Positions 13,026-25,254 of a stretch of 64,000 nucleotides of DNA are shown in pieces. The notes under the pieces are model-generated. The model was not told the DNA's origin. It worked only from the letters and a program-made list of their open reading frames with translations, and searched no databases. The stretch comes from Sordaria brevicollis (Eukaryota > Ascomycota > Sordariomycetes > Sordariales > Sordariaceae), in assembly GCA_033439795.1 (NCBI GenBank), contig JAUTDP010000001.1, forward strand, positions 5,704,001-5,768,000, given 5' to 3'. Position 1 is the first letter of the stretch. Each line of letters starts with the position of its first letter. Made by a program: the position numbers and the translations under genes.

Positions 13026-15492
13026 GGTGAACAGTGAGGGGTAGGTAGAGGCGAACAACAGGGAGAAATGATGTAGCTAAGCAAGCAATGGCTGGCGGGA
13101 AGATCGAGGGCACGGGAAAGGTAACTGAAATGTTGAGGTCGACCAGTTCTCCAAGCTGTTTGAGGAACTTGAAGACGTAGGGAGAACAGGAGGTGCGCGG
13201 GTGACGGTAATGGTGTTTTTTGCTGTATTGCAAGCACACTGCACTCACCATGATGCCGGAGACAACGGTCGCAGCTGCAGTGACGGATCGAAGTTGCAGG
13301 AAAGTCGCGGATTACACCGGCGACAACGGGCGTCCACAGGAAGTGACGACTGTCAACGCTGCGCGAACTATGCCACGCTGCTTGGTAAGGAGCGTGGCCG
13401 GGTATGTGCTCCTTCTCTTTGAACGTGGTTTGTAGGTAGGTAGCTGCGACTTTCGGCAAGCGATGCGGAGTATTCGGGATGGTGTGAGTCGGCCGGAGGA
13501 TACTCTCGAACGAATCAGGACTAAGAGCGCGTATATATCGTGGTAGGCCGGCGAGGGGCTCGGTCGTGGTTACCAAAGGAAAGCAAAAAGGATGAGAAAA
13601 GGGAAAGAACCAAAAAGGTTGGCGATATGGAGCAGCACACACAGGCAGGTAGAACCCAGGTGGTGGTGGTGGTGGTGGTGGTGGTGGACTGTAGTGGACT
13701 GAGTCTTGGCCTTTTCTTTGGTGGATGCAGGTGGTGGTGCAGCAGTGACGGGAGTGGCAGTGAGGAACAAGGTGACGGCTGTGATTGGAGGTCACGGCTT
13801 CAGTTTCTTTCGTTCTTGTCTTGTCGAAACGGGCTTCTTGAACTGGTCCCGTAATCCACCGCGGTTGCCGGGCCGCACGCTATAAGTTCTAGTTGTTGAA
13901 TGAGAGAAAGGTAGATGCCCGTGGAATGTCGTTGCACTCTAGGAAACCGGTGGTACGTTCTTGACCTGCCTGTTCCTTTCGATGCTATCTAACTAAGGTA
14001 TGGAAGTATACGCATATCGTTCAAACCCATGCGTGCCCTGGCTAGCTTCTCGAGTTTCCGCCAAATGTCTGTCCCTCGTTTTATAACAACAGTTAGAGGT
14101 ATCTACCTCTATCAGACATAAACTGTACTTGAAGTCATGTATCACATCGCGGCCACTTTGGGGGCTATGGGCAACTGACTTCCATTCTCAGGTTTGTTCA
14201 ACAGTCCATGGGATGGATGGAATATTGTGGCTGTTGGCCCGGGCTGGATCACCCCGCGTTCACGCAAGTGAGGTATGTGGATGTTGTACTGAACCAGTCA
14301 GTTTGTTAGCCAAGGAGTGAGCTTCCATCATACATCCCGGTGGTAGTGTTGCTCCACTGTTAGTGCACACTAAGGTCACTATCCATTCCATCTGAAAGGC
14401 ACAAAGGCTTCCGCACTTGAATGACGTGGGAGATGCCAGTTCTGCCGTTGAAACTTGAAGCTGGTTCATTCGTGGCCTCGGATCCCTTCCTCCAGCTCAC
14501 AGCTGATGTGTCCATCAAACATTCCACCAACAATGTGAACGATACCCAAAGAATATCTGTCGTCCTGGGGACAGAATATGATGGTCGTTACCTAGAAAGT
14601 GCAGCTCTGTTTGCATATCTCTTTCAAACCCAAATAACCTAATACCAGCAGAAGTATCGGCTTGCTTTCAAACAATCAATGAGTGACGTAAGTATTGCCG
14701 GGTGATTGTCCAGTGATTCCAGTCCCATGTTGAAGATGTCTCGGCGATTCTGTGGGAGGCTCTTCATTTTCATTAGCTGTCGTTCGGTCTACCATATGAC
14801 CGGTATAAAGATAGCAGTTGACCGACTACATTCTTCATTTGCCATGCTTGTTGTTGTAATCAATTTATTCTCACTTCAGCTACAACAGGATTCACCGGCA
14901 GTTTCCGACATGCCTAACGGCTCGCCCGATTAACTTAAGAACTTGAAATGCTCCAGAGTGTGGGGTCAAGTGCGACACAACAGGAGCAATTCTTCCTTTC
15001 GGATCGATACCTTTGAGTGGTCATGCAGTGCTAGGACGTTCATCCGGTACTTGGACGTCTTGAACGAGGTTCCTGCCCTGAAGAGACTCGAGCTTCACAT
15101 CCTGGACACGAACAGGAAATGGTCTGACTGCTTGACGGGCCGACTGACATTTATCTGTTGTGACTCCATGACCTTACACACCTCAAAAAGCATATGATTC
15201 AAGCACGGCAAACCTAAAACGGAGCTCTGAGCCCCTGACCCTCATCCCGCGCCCGCCTAATGTAAACACTAAACCAAGCTCGTGATAACCAGCGGGGCCC
15301 CCCAATATTCCACTGCCTAGCCGCAGGGCCTGAGCTAGCGTAGAGGTGCATCTTGCTCCGATTATCGCTCCCCAACCCTGACAGAACACGATCTTTAGCT
15401 CTCTAGCCTGATAATCTTGCGACAACCCAACTCCGAGTCTCTCTTTTCCTCTTTTTCTTCATCTTATCACTTTTTCGTATGGCACCGACGGT
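13026..15492. other. Large divergent intergenic region (ubiquitin hydrolase / mitochondrial kinase)
   Basis: About 2.5 kb between two divergent starts. A (GGT)n microsatellite lies near 13659-13687. The open frames at 13540-13854 and elsewhere only pass through it and lack domains. I see no tRNA and no supported small gene. Long 5' UTRs or upstream control DNA are the likely content. Confidence 0.45.
13659..13687. repeat. (GGT)n trinucleotide microsatellite
   Basis: About nine uninterrupted GGT units, about 630 bp upstream of the ubiquitin hydrolase start. Limits read by eye. Confidence 0.85.
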
Positions 15493-17246
15493 ATGCCGTG
15501 CTTCTTGCTGCAAAATGCCAAAGCGCCCGTCCGGCTGACGAGCAGAACGGCGGGCGACCTGGGCATGGCGGCGCGAAGGGGAACAAGCCGAGGACAGCTC
15601 CTCCTCGGGCTGGCGATGACTCGGAGCTTCAACAAGAGCTCTTCAGCTTCAGTCGTGACACCAAGACAGCTCTCAGAAACACCAATCACACGAACGGTAT
15701 CTTCAACCCTTCAGACTCGATCTACCTCTACCTACGCCCAACATAGTCCGAAATGGCGCCCAGTGTCTGTTCTGGATGAGTATGCGACATCTCTTCCAAC
15801 GTTGAAGATCACACTGAGAGCTCATGCTTACAACGTCCTTCTTTTCGCCTTACAGATGGGTCGCAAAGGAAGCCCGACCGATCAGTTTGCGCCAACTGAT
15901 GGTGTTTGGCCGCTCCTTGACCGAGTCAAGGTTGATTAGTTCTGCCAACTATGTGCGAACGGAGCTTCCTACGAGGTATGTCTAGAGTTCAGTTCAAGCT
16001 TCAGTTCCCTATGGACGTCACAATATCTAATCATGTGAACCATCCTCACAGAATCGCCCACCGCATCCGCGACATGCAACGCCTCCCCTACGTCGTAGTA
16101 ACCAACCCGCACATCAATGAAGTCTACGAACTCTACTACTCAGCCTTTGACACCTTTCGCAAGATCCCCGAGATCAAGACGCTCGAAGACAACGACGCCC
16201 TATGCGCCACCATCCGGTCCACGCTCAAGGCGCACCTGACCGTGATCCCCAAACTCGCCATGGGCATCCTCGAGAGCGCCGGGCTCATGGACGCCAAAGA
16301 GCTCGACAAGTTCATGAACACCATTCTCAGGTCTCGCATTTCCCGCCGCGTCATCGCCGAGCAACATCTTGCTTTGACCGACACCTTCCACGCCCCCTGG
16401 TTTTCTCCAGGAGCTAAACTTTCCGAATCCGAATTCATCGGCGAAGTTTTCTTAAAATGCGTCGCAAAGGAGGTAGTCGAACGATGCGGCCAAGCGATCC
16501 GGGATATCGCCCAGCGCGCCTACGGCCCGGACGTAGCGATTCCCGAGATCAAAATCGACGGACACCTCGAGGCCAATTTTCCTTATATTTTGAGTCACCT
16601 CGAGTACATCATCGGCGAGCTGCTCCGTAACTCGGTGCAGGCCGTGGTGGAGAAACACCAGCGTCTTGTCGAGAAAGCCGGCCCTGAAAAGGATATCGGT
16701 CCGCCGCCAGCAATCGAAGTGACAATCTGCGAAAGCCAACAACACGTCATCATCCGCATTTCGGATCAAGGCGGGGGTATCCAGCAGGACGTGTTACCCT
16801 ACCTATGGTCCTTCAGCAAGGGACCTGCCAGTCAACAACTTTTGACAAATCTGGGACAGGTGCCCAAGATGGCAGCGACGATGCAAGAGCTAAAGGTTGA
16901 GGGCGGGACGACGGTGGGGAAGATACAACAGCAGCAATATGAGGAGCAGGCCAAACAGCAACAACAAGAGCAACAGCAGCAACCACAGATTAGGGGGATA
17001 CACAACGGGAATAACTTCCCCGGTGACCCGGGGTATAGCAACTCGCTGGCGACGCTGACAAGCCGCCCGCCGAACTTGCGTCTCGGCATGGGATTGCCGT
17101 TGAGTAGGGTGTATGCTGAGTATTGGGCTGGTAGCCTGGCACTGCACAGTCTGGAAGGGTACGGCGTGGATGCGTTTCTGCAAATCTCGAAGCTGGGGAA
17201 TAAGAATGAGCAGCTGACGACGAGGGCGACGATGGATGCGGTTTAG
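15493..17246 (+). CDS. Mitochondrial PDK/BCKDK-family protein kinase
   Basis: Exons 15493-15779, 15856-15975 and 16052-17246 give 533 residues from the longest ATG. In-frame ATGs at 15565 and 15616 are alternatives, and either would give an arginine-rich, acid-poor mitochondrial leader. The body starts at VLDEWVAKEARPISLRQLMV, then SANYVRTELPTRIAHRIRDM. The H-like box is ISRRVIAEQHLAL, the N box is EYIIGELLRNSVQAV, the G1 box is ISDQGGGI, and the G2 region is RLGMGLPLSRVYAEYWAGSL. Members are GHKL-fold serine kinases that phosphorylate and switch off pyruvate or branched-chain 2-oxoacid dehydrogenase; which substrate applies cannot be decided here. Between G1 and G2 sits a glutamine-rich insertion (residues ~400-470), where the ATP lid lies in relatives. 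Confidence 0.92.
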
Positions 17247-18063
17247 ACGAGCATATCCAACGAGGTGGTGGAAGGAAGATGGGTGGAAAGGGACATGGAG
17301 AAAGGAATAATACCCCTTGGTTCAGTTCAGAAGAGCATAAGAAGGGCAACACAGTGACCTGGTCTGGTGTTATGGATTGGTTATTCGCGTGTGCTTGTAA
17401 GCTGAGCTTGGTGTACGGAGCAAACAGTCGTATTTTGTTACGCAATATCGGTAGCTGGGAATGATATGACAATAACAACCTGCCCTTGTACTGCGTGTAT
17501 ATTCCTTTTGGTCCATAATACCTCGTAGAATGTCAAAAGTCTCATGAACTTCATTGCAGTCAAAGGTAGATCTCGTACTCTAAAGTGGCAGCCTTTCTCA
17601 TTATTTGGTATCATTGAAAGGGAGACTGCTAGCAGAATTACATCGTAGCTAAGACGCATAGAGAAAGAAAAATTGGCGTGATGATGGGTAAAAAGTTAGG
17701 GTGTAACGGGGTGGTAAAATGTCAGTTGCCGCTCGAAATCTTCCAAATATCTGTAACTTTTTCATCCCCATCTCCTCCTCGGCCTCCCTCCCTGCGTGAC
17801 TCGTGGGGGTATGGGCAGAGAAAGGGTCTTGTGAAGATGGGGGAAACCAGGGCATGCGTGTATAAAAACATGGAGTGAGTCGCCCCTTTTCTAACAAGCC
17901 TCGATTGATGACCACGCCAATCTACCAAACCGCAGCATATCCATGAACATCGTCTTCAAGGTATGTAAGTCGCCTAGTTCGTCTTCACGTAAACATGTCG
18001 AAAAGAAATCGAGGCGCAGGTACATTAGTGCTCGATAGAAACCGCAAATGCCATGATGACCGC
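17247..18063. other. Convergent 3' intergenic region (kinase / septin)
   Basis: About 0.8 kb between two gene ends, presumably opposing 3' UTRs. The open frames are short and without domains; nothing else seen. Confidence 0.5.
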
Positions 18064-19421
18064 TTAGCGGCGACCGTGGCTGCGGACGGCGCTTCCCTGC
18101 AGAGACTCGAGCTCCATCTCGAGGGACTTGATCTGGGCGTGGGTCTGTTCGAGATCCTTGTTGAGACGGTCGCGCTCGGCAATGAGCTTCTGCTCCCACT
18201 GCCTGAAGCGCTGCTCCTCGATCTTGACCTGTTCTGTGAAGCGCTTGCGGAGAGCCTCCTCCTCCTCCTTAAACTTGGGGTTGTCGAGCTTCCTTGGGCG
18301 GGCCTCGCCGAACTTGCGAGTCTCCATTTGCTGGGCGCGGTAGGCCTCGTAGTGAAGCTCCTCTGTTGTATGGATAAGGTCCAGCATGTGGGTGCGGATA
18401 AGGATCGAACGGAGCTTCTTGAAGTCGCAGTGCTCCTCGTTCTCAACCTCGGCAACACCCCACGAGTATTGACGACCCTTGACGATACGTCCATCGCTGG
18501 TCTTAACATCCTTCTCGGAACCAATAACGGCAAAGGGCATGGCGGCCATCAAGCTGCGGGCGTGTTGCGCGGCAGCCTCGTCATCCTCCTCGATAGGTGG
18601 CTGGTAGATCTTGATGCCCTGAGCTTCGATAACGGCACGGATCTAGAAGCAATTGTTAGCAGCGGTATGGTGTTTGTCAAGGAACACAGCAAACACGTAC
18701 CCTTCCCTTGAACCTCGCCAGGTCGGCAGGGCTGAGCGTATCAGCCTTGGCGATAACGGGAATGAGGTTGACGCGAGAGCAGAGTCTCTTCATAACCTCG
18801 ATGTCTAGGGGCTTAAGGGTGTGGCCGGTGGGACGGATGAAGTACAAGCAGGCGTGGACACGGAGATCGATCTTGTCCTGGCGGCGGGGTTGTTGCTCCT
18901 GGAGCATGTAGGACTCGTGCTGGTCGTCGAGGAATTCGATAATGGGCATCCATGAGTCGCGGTTATTGACGTAGTCGCCAAAGCCGGGGGTGTCGATAAC
19001 AGTCAGGCGAACTATAAGCTGGTCAGACAGAGCTCTCTTCTATAAGTCACCAAGGTGCCCCTGCGCAATCTGGTGCCGTACCCTTGAAGAACTTCTCTTC
19101 GAGCTCAGCCTTTGTGATTTCGATTTCGACGGTCTTGTCGACCTGCTTCTGGTGGCGCCTCTTGTGGTCGGCATAGTTCTTGATGGTCGTAGAGAACAGC
19201 GTATTGATGAAGGTGGTCTTGCCGAGGCCGGACTCTCCAGCAACCTTTTTCCATCCACGTCGTCAGCATGTGTTTAAAAACACGAAACTCGAGCGAATTT
19301 GGACGATGAAGCGCACCATGATAGTAAAAGCAGCGCCCCTCTTTGCAACAATCTTGTGTCGCTGGTTAGGCAGATTGGCAATGCCAATCGGTGAGGCGCT
19401 CTCGGTGGTGGCAGGGGCCAT
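18064..19421 (-). CDS. cdc-12: Septin, Cdc12 class
   Basis: Four exons: 19421-19317, 19244-19082, 19011-18701 and 18642-18064, giving 385 residues. It opens with IGIANLPNQRHKIVAKRG, the Cdc12-type start of the GTPase domain. The P-loop is GESGLGKT (residues 38-45), G3 is DTPG (96-99) and G4 is AKAD (177-180). The septin-unique element lies around CDFKKLRSILIRTHMLDL. A C-terminal coiled coil (ALRKRFTEQVKIEEQRFRQW onward, about 310-380) follows; RFRQWEQ and the EQQP stretch match yeast Cdc12. Septins form GTP-dependent hetero-oligomeric filaments at septation and branching sites. The start codon precedes the only plausible N-terminus. It is divergent from pwp2, 1.1 kb away. Confidence 0.96.
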
Positions 19422-20547
19422 CTTTCAAGCTGGTCGAAACACACGAAACTGGGAGATAATTATGTGTAGAGGATTAAGTCACGATCCCGTTGCTGTAACG
19501 GCGAGTAGAGGCACCGGCAATTGGAGAAAAAGAGCGTCGGGGCGGGATGCGTGAGTGTATGTGATGGTCGTGGATGGGAATCGAAATTAGGTGTTGGTGT
19601 TGACAGTGGACGGAGGAAACAGACGGGGATGGAACTGCAGGTGCGTGGTGGACGGGGACCCGTATCGTGGAGCTCTGTGCTTCGTTCAGGGGAATTTGCC
19701 TGTTCAAATTTCCAGACCATTTCGGCATCTGGCCCAGCCCAACACCACACACCCACGCAGGAGAGAGCAGCAACAACGGGGACGGGAACGCCAGAGGCCA
19801 AGCACACTTCCAGGGACCGACTGCAGGGCCGTAGCAGCAGGACGGAGCAAGCAGCATTTCGCAGAGGGCAGCCGCCTGTGATGAGAAAGCCAGGCGCACG
19901 GAGCGCATCCAGATTGGCACCTTCGAGCCCGGCAGTCTGCAGCAGAGCTGCCACGAAAGGCCGTTCCTGACTGGCTGCGATGATTGGAAATGAGTGGATC
20001 CTCCCCTTTTCCACTTGCTTCCCCAATTCCCCAGAGACGCTGGCAGCTCCCCACTGAAACGCGCTTGCCAGGTACCCTCGCCGAGCATTTAATCGATACG
20101 TGCCTTCCCTGCTAGCGCCCATGTTTGCGGTGATCAGCCATTGAGACTTTGTCGACCTTTTGATTGCCAGCTCTGCCAGCCTTGCACTGGTACATGTGCC
20201 CGTGCACCGTGCTGGACGGTCTGCGGTCGGTGAGGCTGCCACTCATGCCAAGACCACTTTGACAGCTGGTGCCGAAGCTCGGAGCTAGCCCGACTCCATT
20301 CCCCGCCAAAAAGTTAAAAAGTTCATGAAATTTTTGGCTGGCAGAATCGCCATTGATAGTACGGGCGGTCTAGGCGCAGTAGTAGCCTGTAACTGAACTT
20401 CTGTTCCACTTATACAGACTCAAAAGAGTCTCTCCGGTTCCTGTACATATCAAATCCTCAAATACTATACCCAGGCCGGCGCATTGCAAACCCGGACCCT
20501 ATTCCATTTTCAACACCGACAGTCGAGGCATGGAATAGTGTTTGACA
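19422..20547. other. Divergent intergenic region (cdc-12 / pwp2)
   Basis: About 1.1 kb holding the promoters of both genes. Frames are open on both strands through 19.5-20.1 kb, but they contradict one another and show no domains. A two-codon open frame precedes pwp2 (listed separately). Confidence 0.45.
20530..20538 (+). promoter_or_regulatory. Minimal upstream ORF before pwp2
   Basis: ATG GAA TAG ends 9 nt before the pwp2 ATG at 20548. If the mRNA starts upstream, scanning ribosomes would meet it first. Transcript start unknown. Confidence 0.35.
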
Positions 20548-23306
20548 ATGAAGACCGACTTCAAGTTTTCTAATCTTCTGGGCACAGTCTACTGCCAGGG
20601 CAACCTCTTGTTCAGCCCGGACGGTACCCATCTCTTCTCGCCCGTCGGCAACAGGGTGACGGTCTTTAACCTTGTCGAGTATGTCTCGAGATTTTCTTTT
20701 ACTTGCCTAGCACATGCCTTGTGTAAGCTGGCTAACACGGTCACAGTAACAAATCATATACCCTTCCCTTCTCCCATCGAAAGAACATTGCGCGTATTGG
20801 TCTCACACCCCAGGGCAACCTCCTCCTCTCTATCGACGAAGATGGCCAGGCTATCCTCACCAACGTGCCCCGGCGCGTAGTACTATACCATTTCTCCTTC
20901 AAGGGCTCAGTAACAGCTCTCTCTTTCTCGCCATCAGGACGCCACTTCATTGTTGGAATCGGCAGGAAAATCGAGGTCTGGCACGTTCCTTCGACACCCG
21001 ACGCCAATGCCGACGGCGAGCTCGAGTTTGCGCCCTTCGTTAAGCACCATACCCACGTCCAACACTTCGACGATGTCCGCCACATCGAGTGGTCCCACGA
21101 TTCGCGATTCTTCCTCACATCTTCCAAGGATCTTACAGCAAGGATATGGAGTGTCGATCAAGAAGAGGGTTTCACACCTACAGTTCTGTCCGGTCACAGG
21201 CAGGGTGTTGTGGGCGCGTGGTTTTCCAAGGACCAGGAGACGATTTACACAGTCAGCAAGGACGGCGCTGTTTTCGACTGGCAATACGTACCGAAACTCG
21301 GGCAGGACGAGGATATGGTGGACGACGACGATTTGGCGTGGAGGATTGTCAACAAGCACTATTTCATGCAGAACAGCGCCACCGTAAGATGCGCCGCCTT
21401 CCATCCCGAATCGAACCTGTTGGTCGCCGGTTTCTCGAACGGTATCTTTGGCCTCTACGAAATGCCCGACTTCAACATGATCCATACTCTCAGCATCTCC
21501 CAGAACGAAATCGACTTTGTGACGATCAACAAGAGTGGCGAGTGGCTGGCGTTTGGCGCATCCAAGTTGGGGCAGTTGCTGGTGTGGGAGTGGCAGTCCG
21601 AGTCGTACATTCTTAAGCAGCAGGGCCATTTTGACTCGATGAACTCGCTCGTTTATTCTCCGGACGGCCAGCGAATTGTTACGGTTGCGGACGATGGAAA
21701 GATCAAGGTCTGGGATACGGAGTCGGGATTCTGCATTGTCACCTTCACAGAGCACACTAGCGGTATCACTGCTTGCGAGTTCTCGAAGAAGGGCAATGTG
21801 CTGTTCACATCGAGTTTGGACGGTTCGATCAGGGCGTGGGATTTGATCAGATACAGAAACTTCAGGACGTTTACAGCTCCCGAGAGGCTATCGTTCTCTT
21901 GCATGGCTGTCGATCCTAGCGGCGAAATCGTGGCGGCTGGCTCCGTCGACTCTTTCGACATTCACATTTGGTCTGTCCAGACTGGCCAGCTCCTAGATCG
22001 TCTCTCGGGACACGAAGGCCCCGTATCATCTTTGGCCTTTGCTCCCAACGGCGGCCTTCTTGTCAGTGGCTCTTGGGATCGTACCGCCCGTATCTGGTCT
22101 ATCTTCAACCGCACACAAACAAGCGAGCCCCTCCAGCTCAACTCAGATGTCCTCGACATTGCCTTCAGGCCGGATTCTCTCCAGATCGCCATTTCCACGC
22201 TTGACGGCAACCTTTCGTTCTGGTCGGTCTCGGAAGCTGAGCAGCAGGCTGGTCTTGATGGCCGTAGGGACGTTTCTGGTGGTCGCAAGATCGGTGACCG
22301 CAGGACTGCGGCAAACGTTGCCGGTACTAAGGCTTACAGCACCATCAGATACAGCACAGACGGATCCTGCCTTTTGGCGGGTGGCAACAGCAAGTACATT
22401 TGCTTGTACTCCGTCAACACCATGGTTCTCCTGAAGAAGTACACTGTGAGCGTCAACCTCTCGCTCCAGGGCACCCAGGAGTTCCTTAACAGCAAGCTTC
22501 TCACCGAGGCTGGCCCCCAGGGTCTCCTGGACGAACAAGGCGAGGCTTCTGATTTCGAGGACAGGATAGACAGGTCACTTCCGGGCTCCAAGCGCGGTGA
22601 CCCCTCCGCAAGGAGGAAGAACCCCGAGGTCAGGGTAAACGGTGTCGCCTTCTCTCCCAACGGCAGTGCCTTCTGCGCCGCTTCCACGGAAGGTCTCCTC
22701 ATCTACAGCCTGGACACCACCATCCAGTTCGATCCCTTTGACTTGAACATGGAGATCACCCCCACCACTACTCTCGCCGTTCTCGAGAAGGAGAAGGACT
22801 ACCTCAAGGCTCTCGTCATGGCCTTCCGCCTCAACGAAGCCGGTCTGATCCAGCGTGTCTTCCAAGCCATCCCCTACACCGACATCCCTCTCGTTGTCGA
22901 GCAGTTCCCGAGCGTCTACGTCGCCAGACTCCTGCGGTATGTTGCCGCCCAGACCGAGCAGAGCCCACACGTTGAGTTCTGCTTGCTCTGGATCAAGGCT
23001 CTGGTCGACAAGCACGGTGCTTGGCTCTCTGCCAACCGCGGCAAGGTCGATGTTGAGCTCCGTGTTGTCGCCAGGGCCGTGTCCAAGATGAGGGACGAGA
23101 TCAGGAAGTTGGCCGATGAGAACGTCTACATGGTCGACTACCTCCTTGGACAGGCGAGCGCTGCTAAGGAGACCAGCAACACGAGCAAGACCTTGGAGCT
23201 TGAGTGGGCTTCCGGCGCGGATCAACAGCCAGGCAGCATGAGCTTGACCGATGTCATGCAGCAAGATGACAATGCCAGCGAGGACGAGTGGATCGGTTTG
23301 GAATAA
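20548..23306 (+). CDS. pwp2: Pwp2, WD40 protein of the small-subunit processome
   Basis: Exons 20548-20678 and 20747-23306 give 896 residues (yeast Pwp2 is 923). The start MKTDFKFSNLLGTVYCQGNL matches the family's N-terminal strand. Two WD40 propellers follow, with repeats such as VRHIEWSHDSRFFLTSSKD, VLSGHRQGVVGAWFS, GHFDSMNSLVYSPDGQRIVT and LSGHEGPVSSLAFAPNGG. The C-terminal Utp12-type helical domain begins near VLEKEKDYLKALVMAFRLNE and runs through PSVYVARLLRYVA. The tail is acidic (NASEDEWIGLE). Pwp2 is a UTP-B subunit needed for early 18S pre-rRNA processing in the nucleolus. The single intron splits an Asp codon (LVDNKSYTLPF). Confidence 0.97.
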
Positions 23307-23572
23307 GTTTGGTCCTAGGTTTCAAAGAGTATAGAGGATTGTTTGTAAGGGTAAGGGTACTACTACATAGGATAGGCGCTGATACGGAAAATTTGAGGTT
23401 TGCAAACCAGGCATTCTAGTTTTACAACATTTGTACAGATGATTTTGATACCAATTCATGGCAATAGAGAAAAGAGGGTTTTAGGATACACCGCGCGATA
23501 GACGACCTAAAGTGACCGACTCCGCCACCGTGCTCATCGCCTATGGGACGTAAGCTCTGGCATGAAGCCTCC

Positions 23573-25254
23573 TTACTCAACATTGGGAACTTCCTCCCAC
23601 GCCTCATCAAAGCCACAGCTACGCACCCAGTTCGGCCCTGGCGCAAGAACCGAGTCAACAATTAGGTGGTAGATCTTGTTCCAGTACTCGTCATCTCTCG
23701 TCTGGTAGTAAAGCTGGCAAACCCGTGCGGCTCTGGCCAGCTTGATGCTATGGCCGTCATCCTCGAAGAAGTGAAGGTTGCTGGCGATGATTTCTGCAGA
23801 GTCAGTGTAAGTAGTAGTCCCAAGCGTGACAAGAATTCGACCAACTAACCTTCAGGAGTTTCGGAATTCGTTTTTTGCTTGGGCTGATAAGAAGTAATAG
23901 CCTCAAGAGACAACTCCGGTGCTCCTCTTGCCGCATACTGAACCAGATCCATCCTAATCTTCCACTCTAGAAGACGGACCTTTGTGTCGAGTGAGATCCA
24001 ATCCTGGGCGTTGACGGTGGTGAAGAAGGGTGCTGAGGTTACGTGGTGCCTGTTCATCGTCCGTCCGTCAGTTATCTTTTACCTTCCCTCTTTAATCCTC
24101 CCGTCCAAGAGGCTCGCAACCGGAAAAAGAAGTGGAAAGAGAAAAACTCACATCAAAAAGAAATCATATCTCGGCATCTTCGTCTCCCTCTTCACCAACG
24201 CCGCCGCGCTCGCCATGAACACCGCGGAATCATACATCTCCGCCGTCCTCTTCTGCAACTCCTCCTCATCCCTCTTGATCCTTACCTTCCCAGCCAACTT
24301 AACCGCTTCCTCCCTCGCCCTCTTGAGCACTCCATCCCTAATCTTATTCCCATCCTCCATCCTCGGCGCATTCTTCAACTTTTCATTCCCTCTTACCTCA
24401 TCCAACAACCCCAACACCGTCCACCCCACCTCCGCCTCCTCATTCTTCCTCGCCTCCTCCTCCGCCCCTAACAAATACACACCAATATCATCCCCATGTA
24501 CCGCCGCCTGCGCCAGTCCCTCGGCAACAATAGCCGGTTGCTTCCACTCCAATCCATACATCAACTGAATCAACGGATGCAAAAACCCACTGTAAAGCCT
24601 CACAAGCAAATCATCCGCCTCCTTCGTCCCTTTAAAGAGGTATTCATTCACCACCTCCTCATACCTTCCCTCTCTTAAATCTATCTCCCGCTTAAAAAAC
24701 GCCAAAAAATCGGGGTAGTGCTCTTCCTTCCCCAGATACTTCTTTGCGTCTTTCGACCAATTTTGGATAAGATCCGAAACGACGGATTGGTGCGAGGGAA
24801 GGACGGGACGTTGGTAGGTGGCGTTGACGTCGTAGGCTTTTTGTAGCGAGGAAGGGGGGGCCGAGGTGCCGTAGAGGGCGAGGAGGTGGTGGGGGATGTG
24901 GTTGTGGAAGCCGGAGGTGTTGAAGAAGACGTGGTGGTTGTGCATGTCATCCTGAAGAAGGGAGGAGAGGAGGGTAGATGCTTCTGGGGTCTGGGAGGGG
25001 ATTACGGGACCGGTGTAGGTGGAAGGGTGGAGGGAAGATCGGGGGGTGCCCCAGAGGCCGGTGTTGGAGGGGGAGATGTTGATTTGGTGAGGCGTTGCGG
25101 CCTCTTGGGTTTGTTGTTGATGTCCTTGGGCAGCCATTTTGAGGATTGTGAGGTGAAAACGACGAATAGGGATGGTAGTCTTTGGTCGAGAAGGATGGTA
25201 GATGGCCTGGCGAAGGAGGGATGTTTTGGTCCCGGCTGAGGTGAAGGATCGCAT
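23573..25254 (-). CDS. Questin-oxidase-like protein (HypA/AflY, DUF4243 family)
   Basis: Exons 25254-24152, 24049-23850 and 23793-23573 give 507 residues. The core carries LLQDDMHNHHVFFNTSGFHN followed by HIPHHLLALYGTSAPPSSLQ, histidine-rich features of the questin oxidase/AflY family. Later come GFLHPLIQLMYGLEW, DFFLMHHVTSAPFF and SIKLARAARVCQLYY, all expected in order. In secondary-metabolite clusters such proteins catalyse Baeyer-Villiger-type ring cleavage of aromatic polyketides. Here no polyketide synthase or cluster enzyme lies nearby, so the substrate is unknown. The first ~39 residues (MRSFTSAGTKTSLLRQ...) are rich in Arg, Ser and Thr and acid-free, like a mitochondrial presequence; an internal Met at residue 40 would give a form without it. 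Confidence 0.9.

Noticed and set aside
13056..13058. Start of the ubiquitin hydrolase at 13058
   Set aside because: That codon is TTG; the ATG at 13025 has a strong context and is used instead.
13540..13854. Frame with a polyvaline run
   Set aside because: The run is a translation of the (GGT)n microsatellite.
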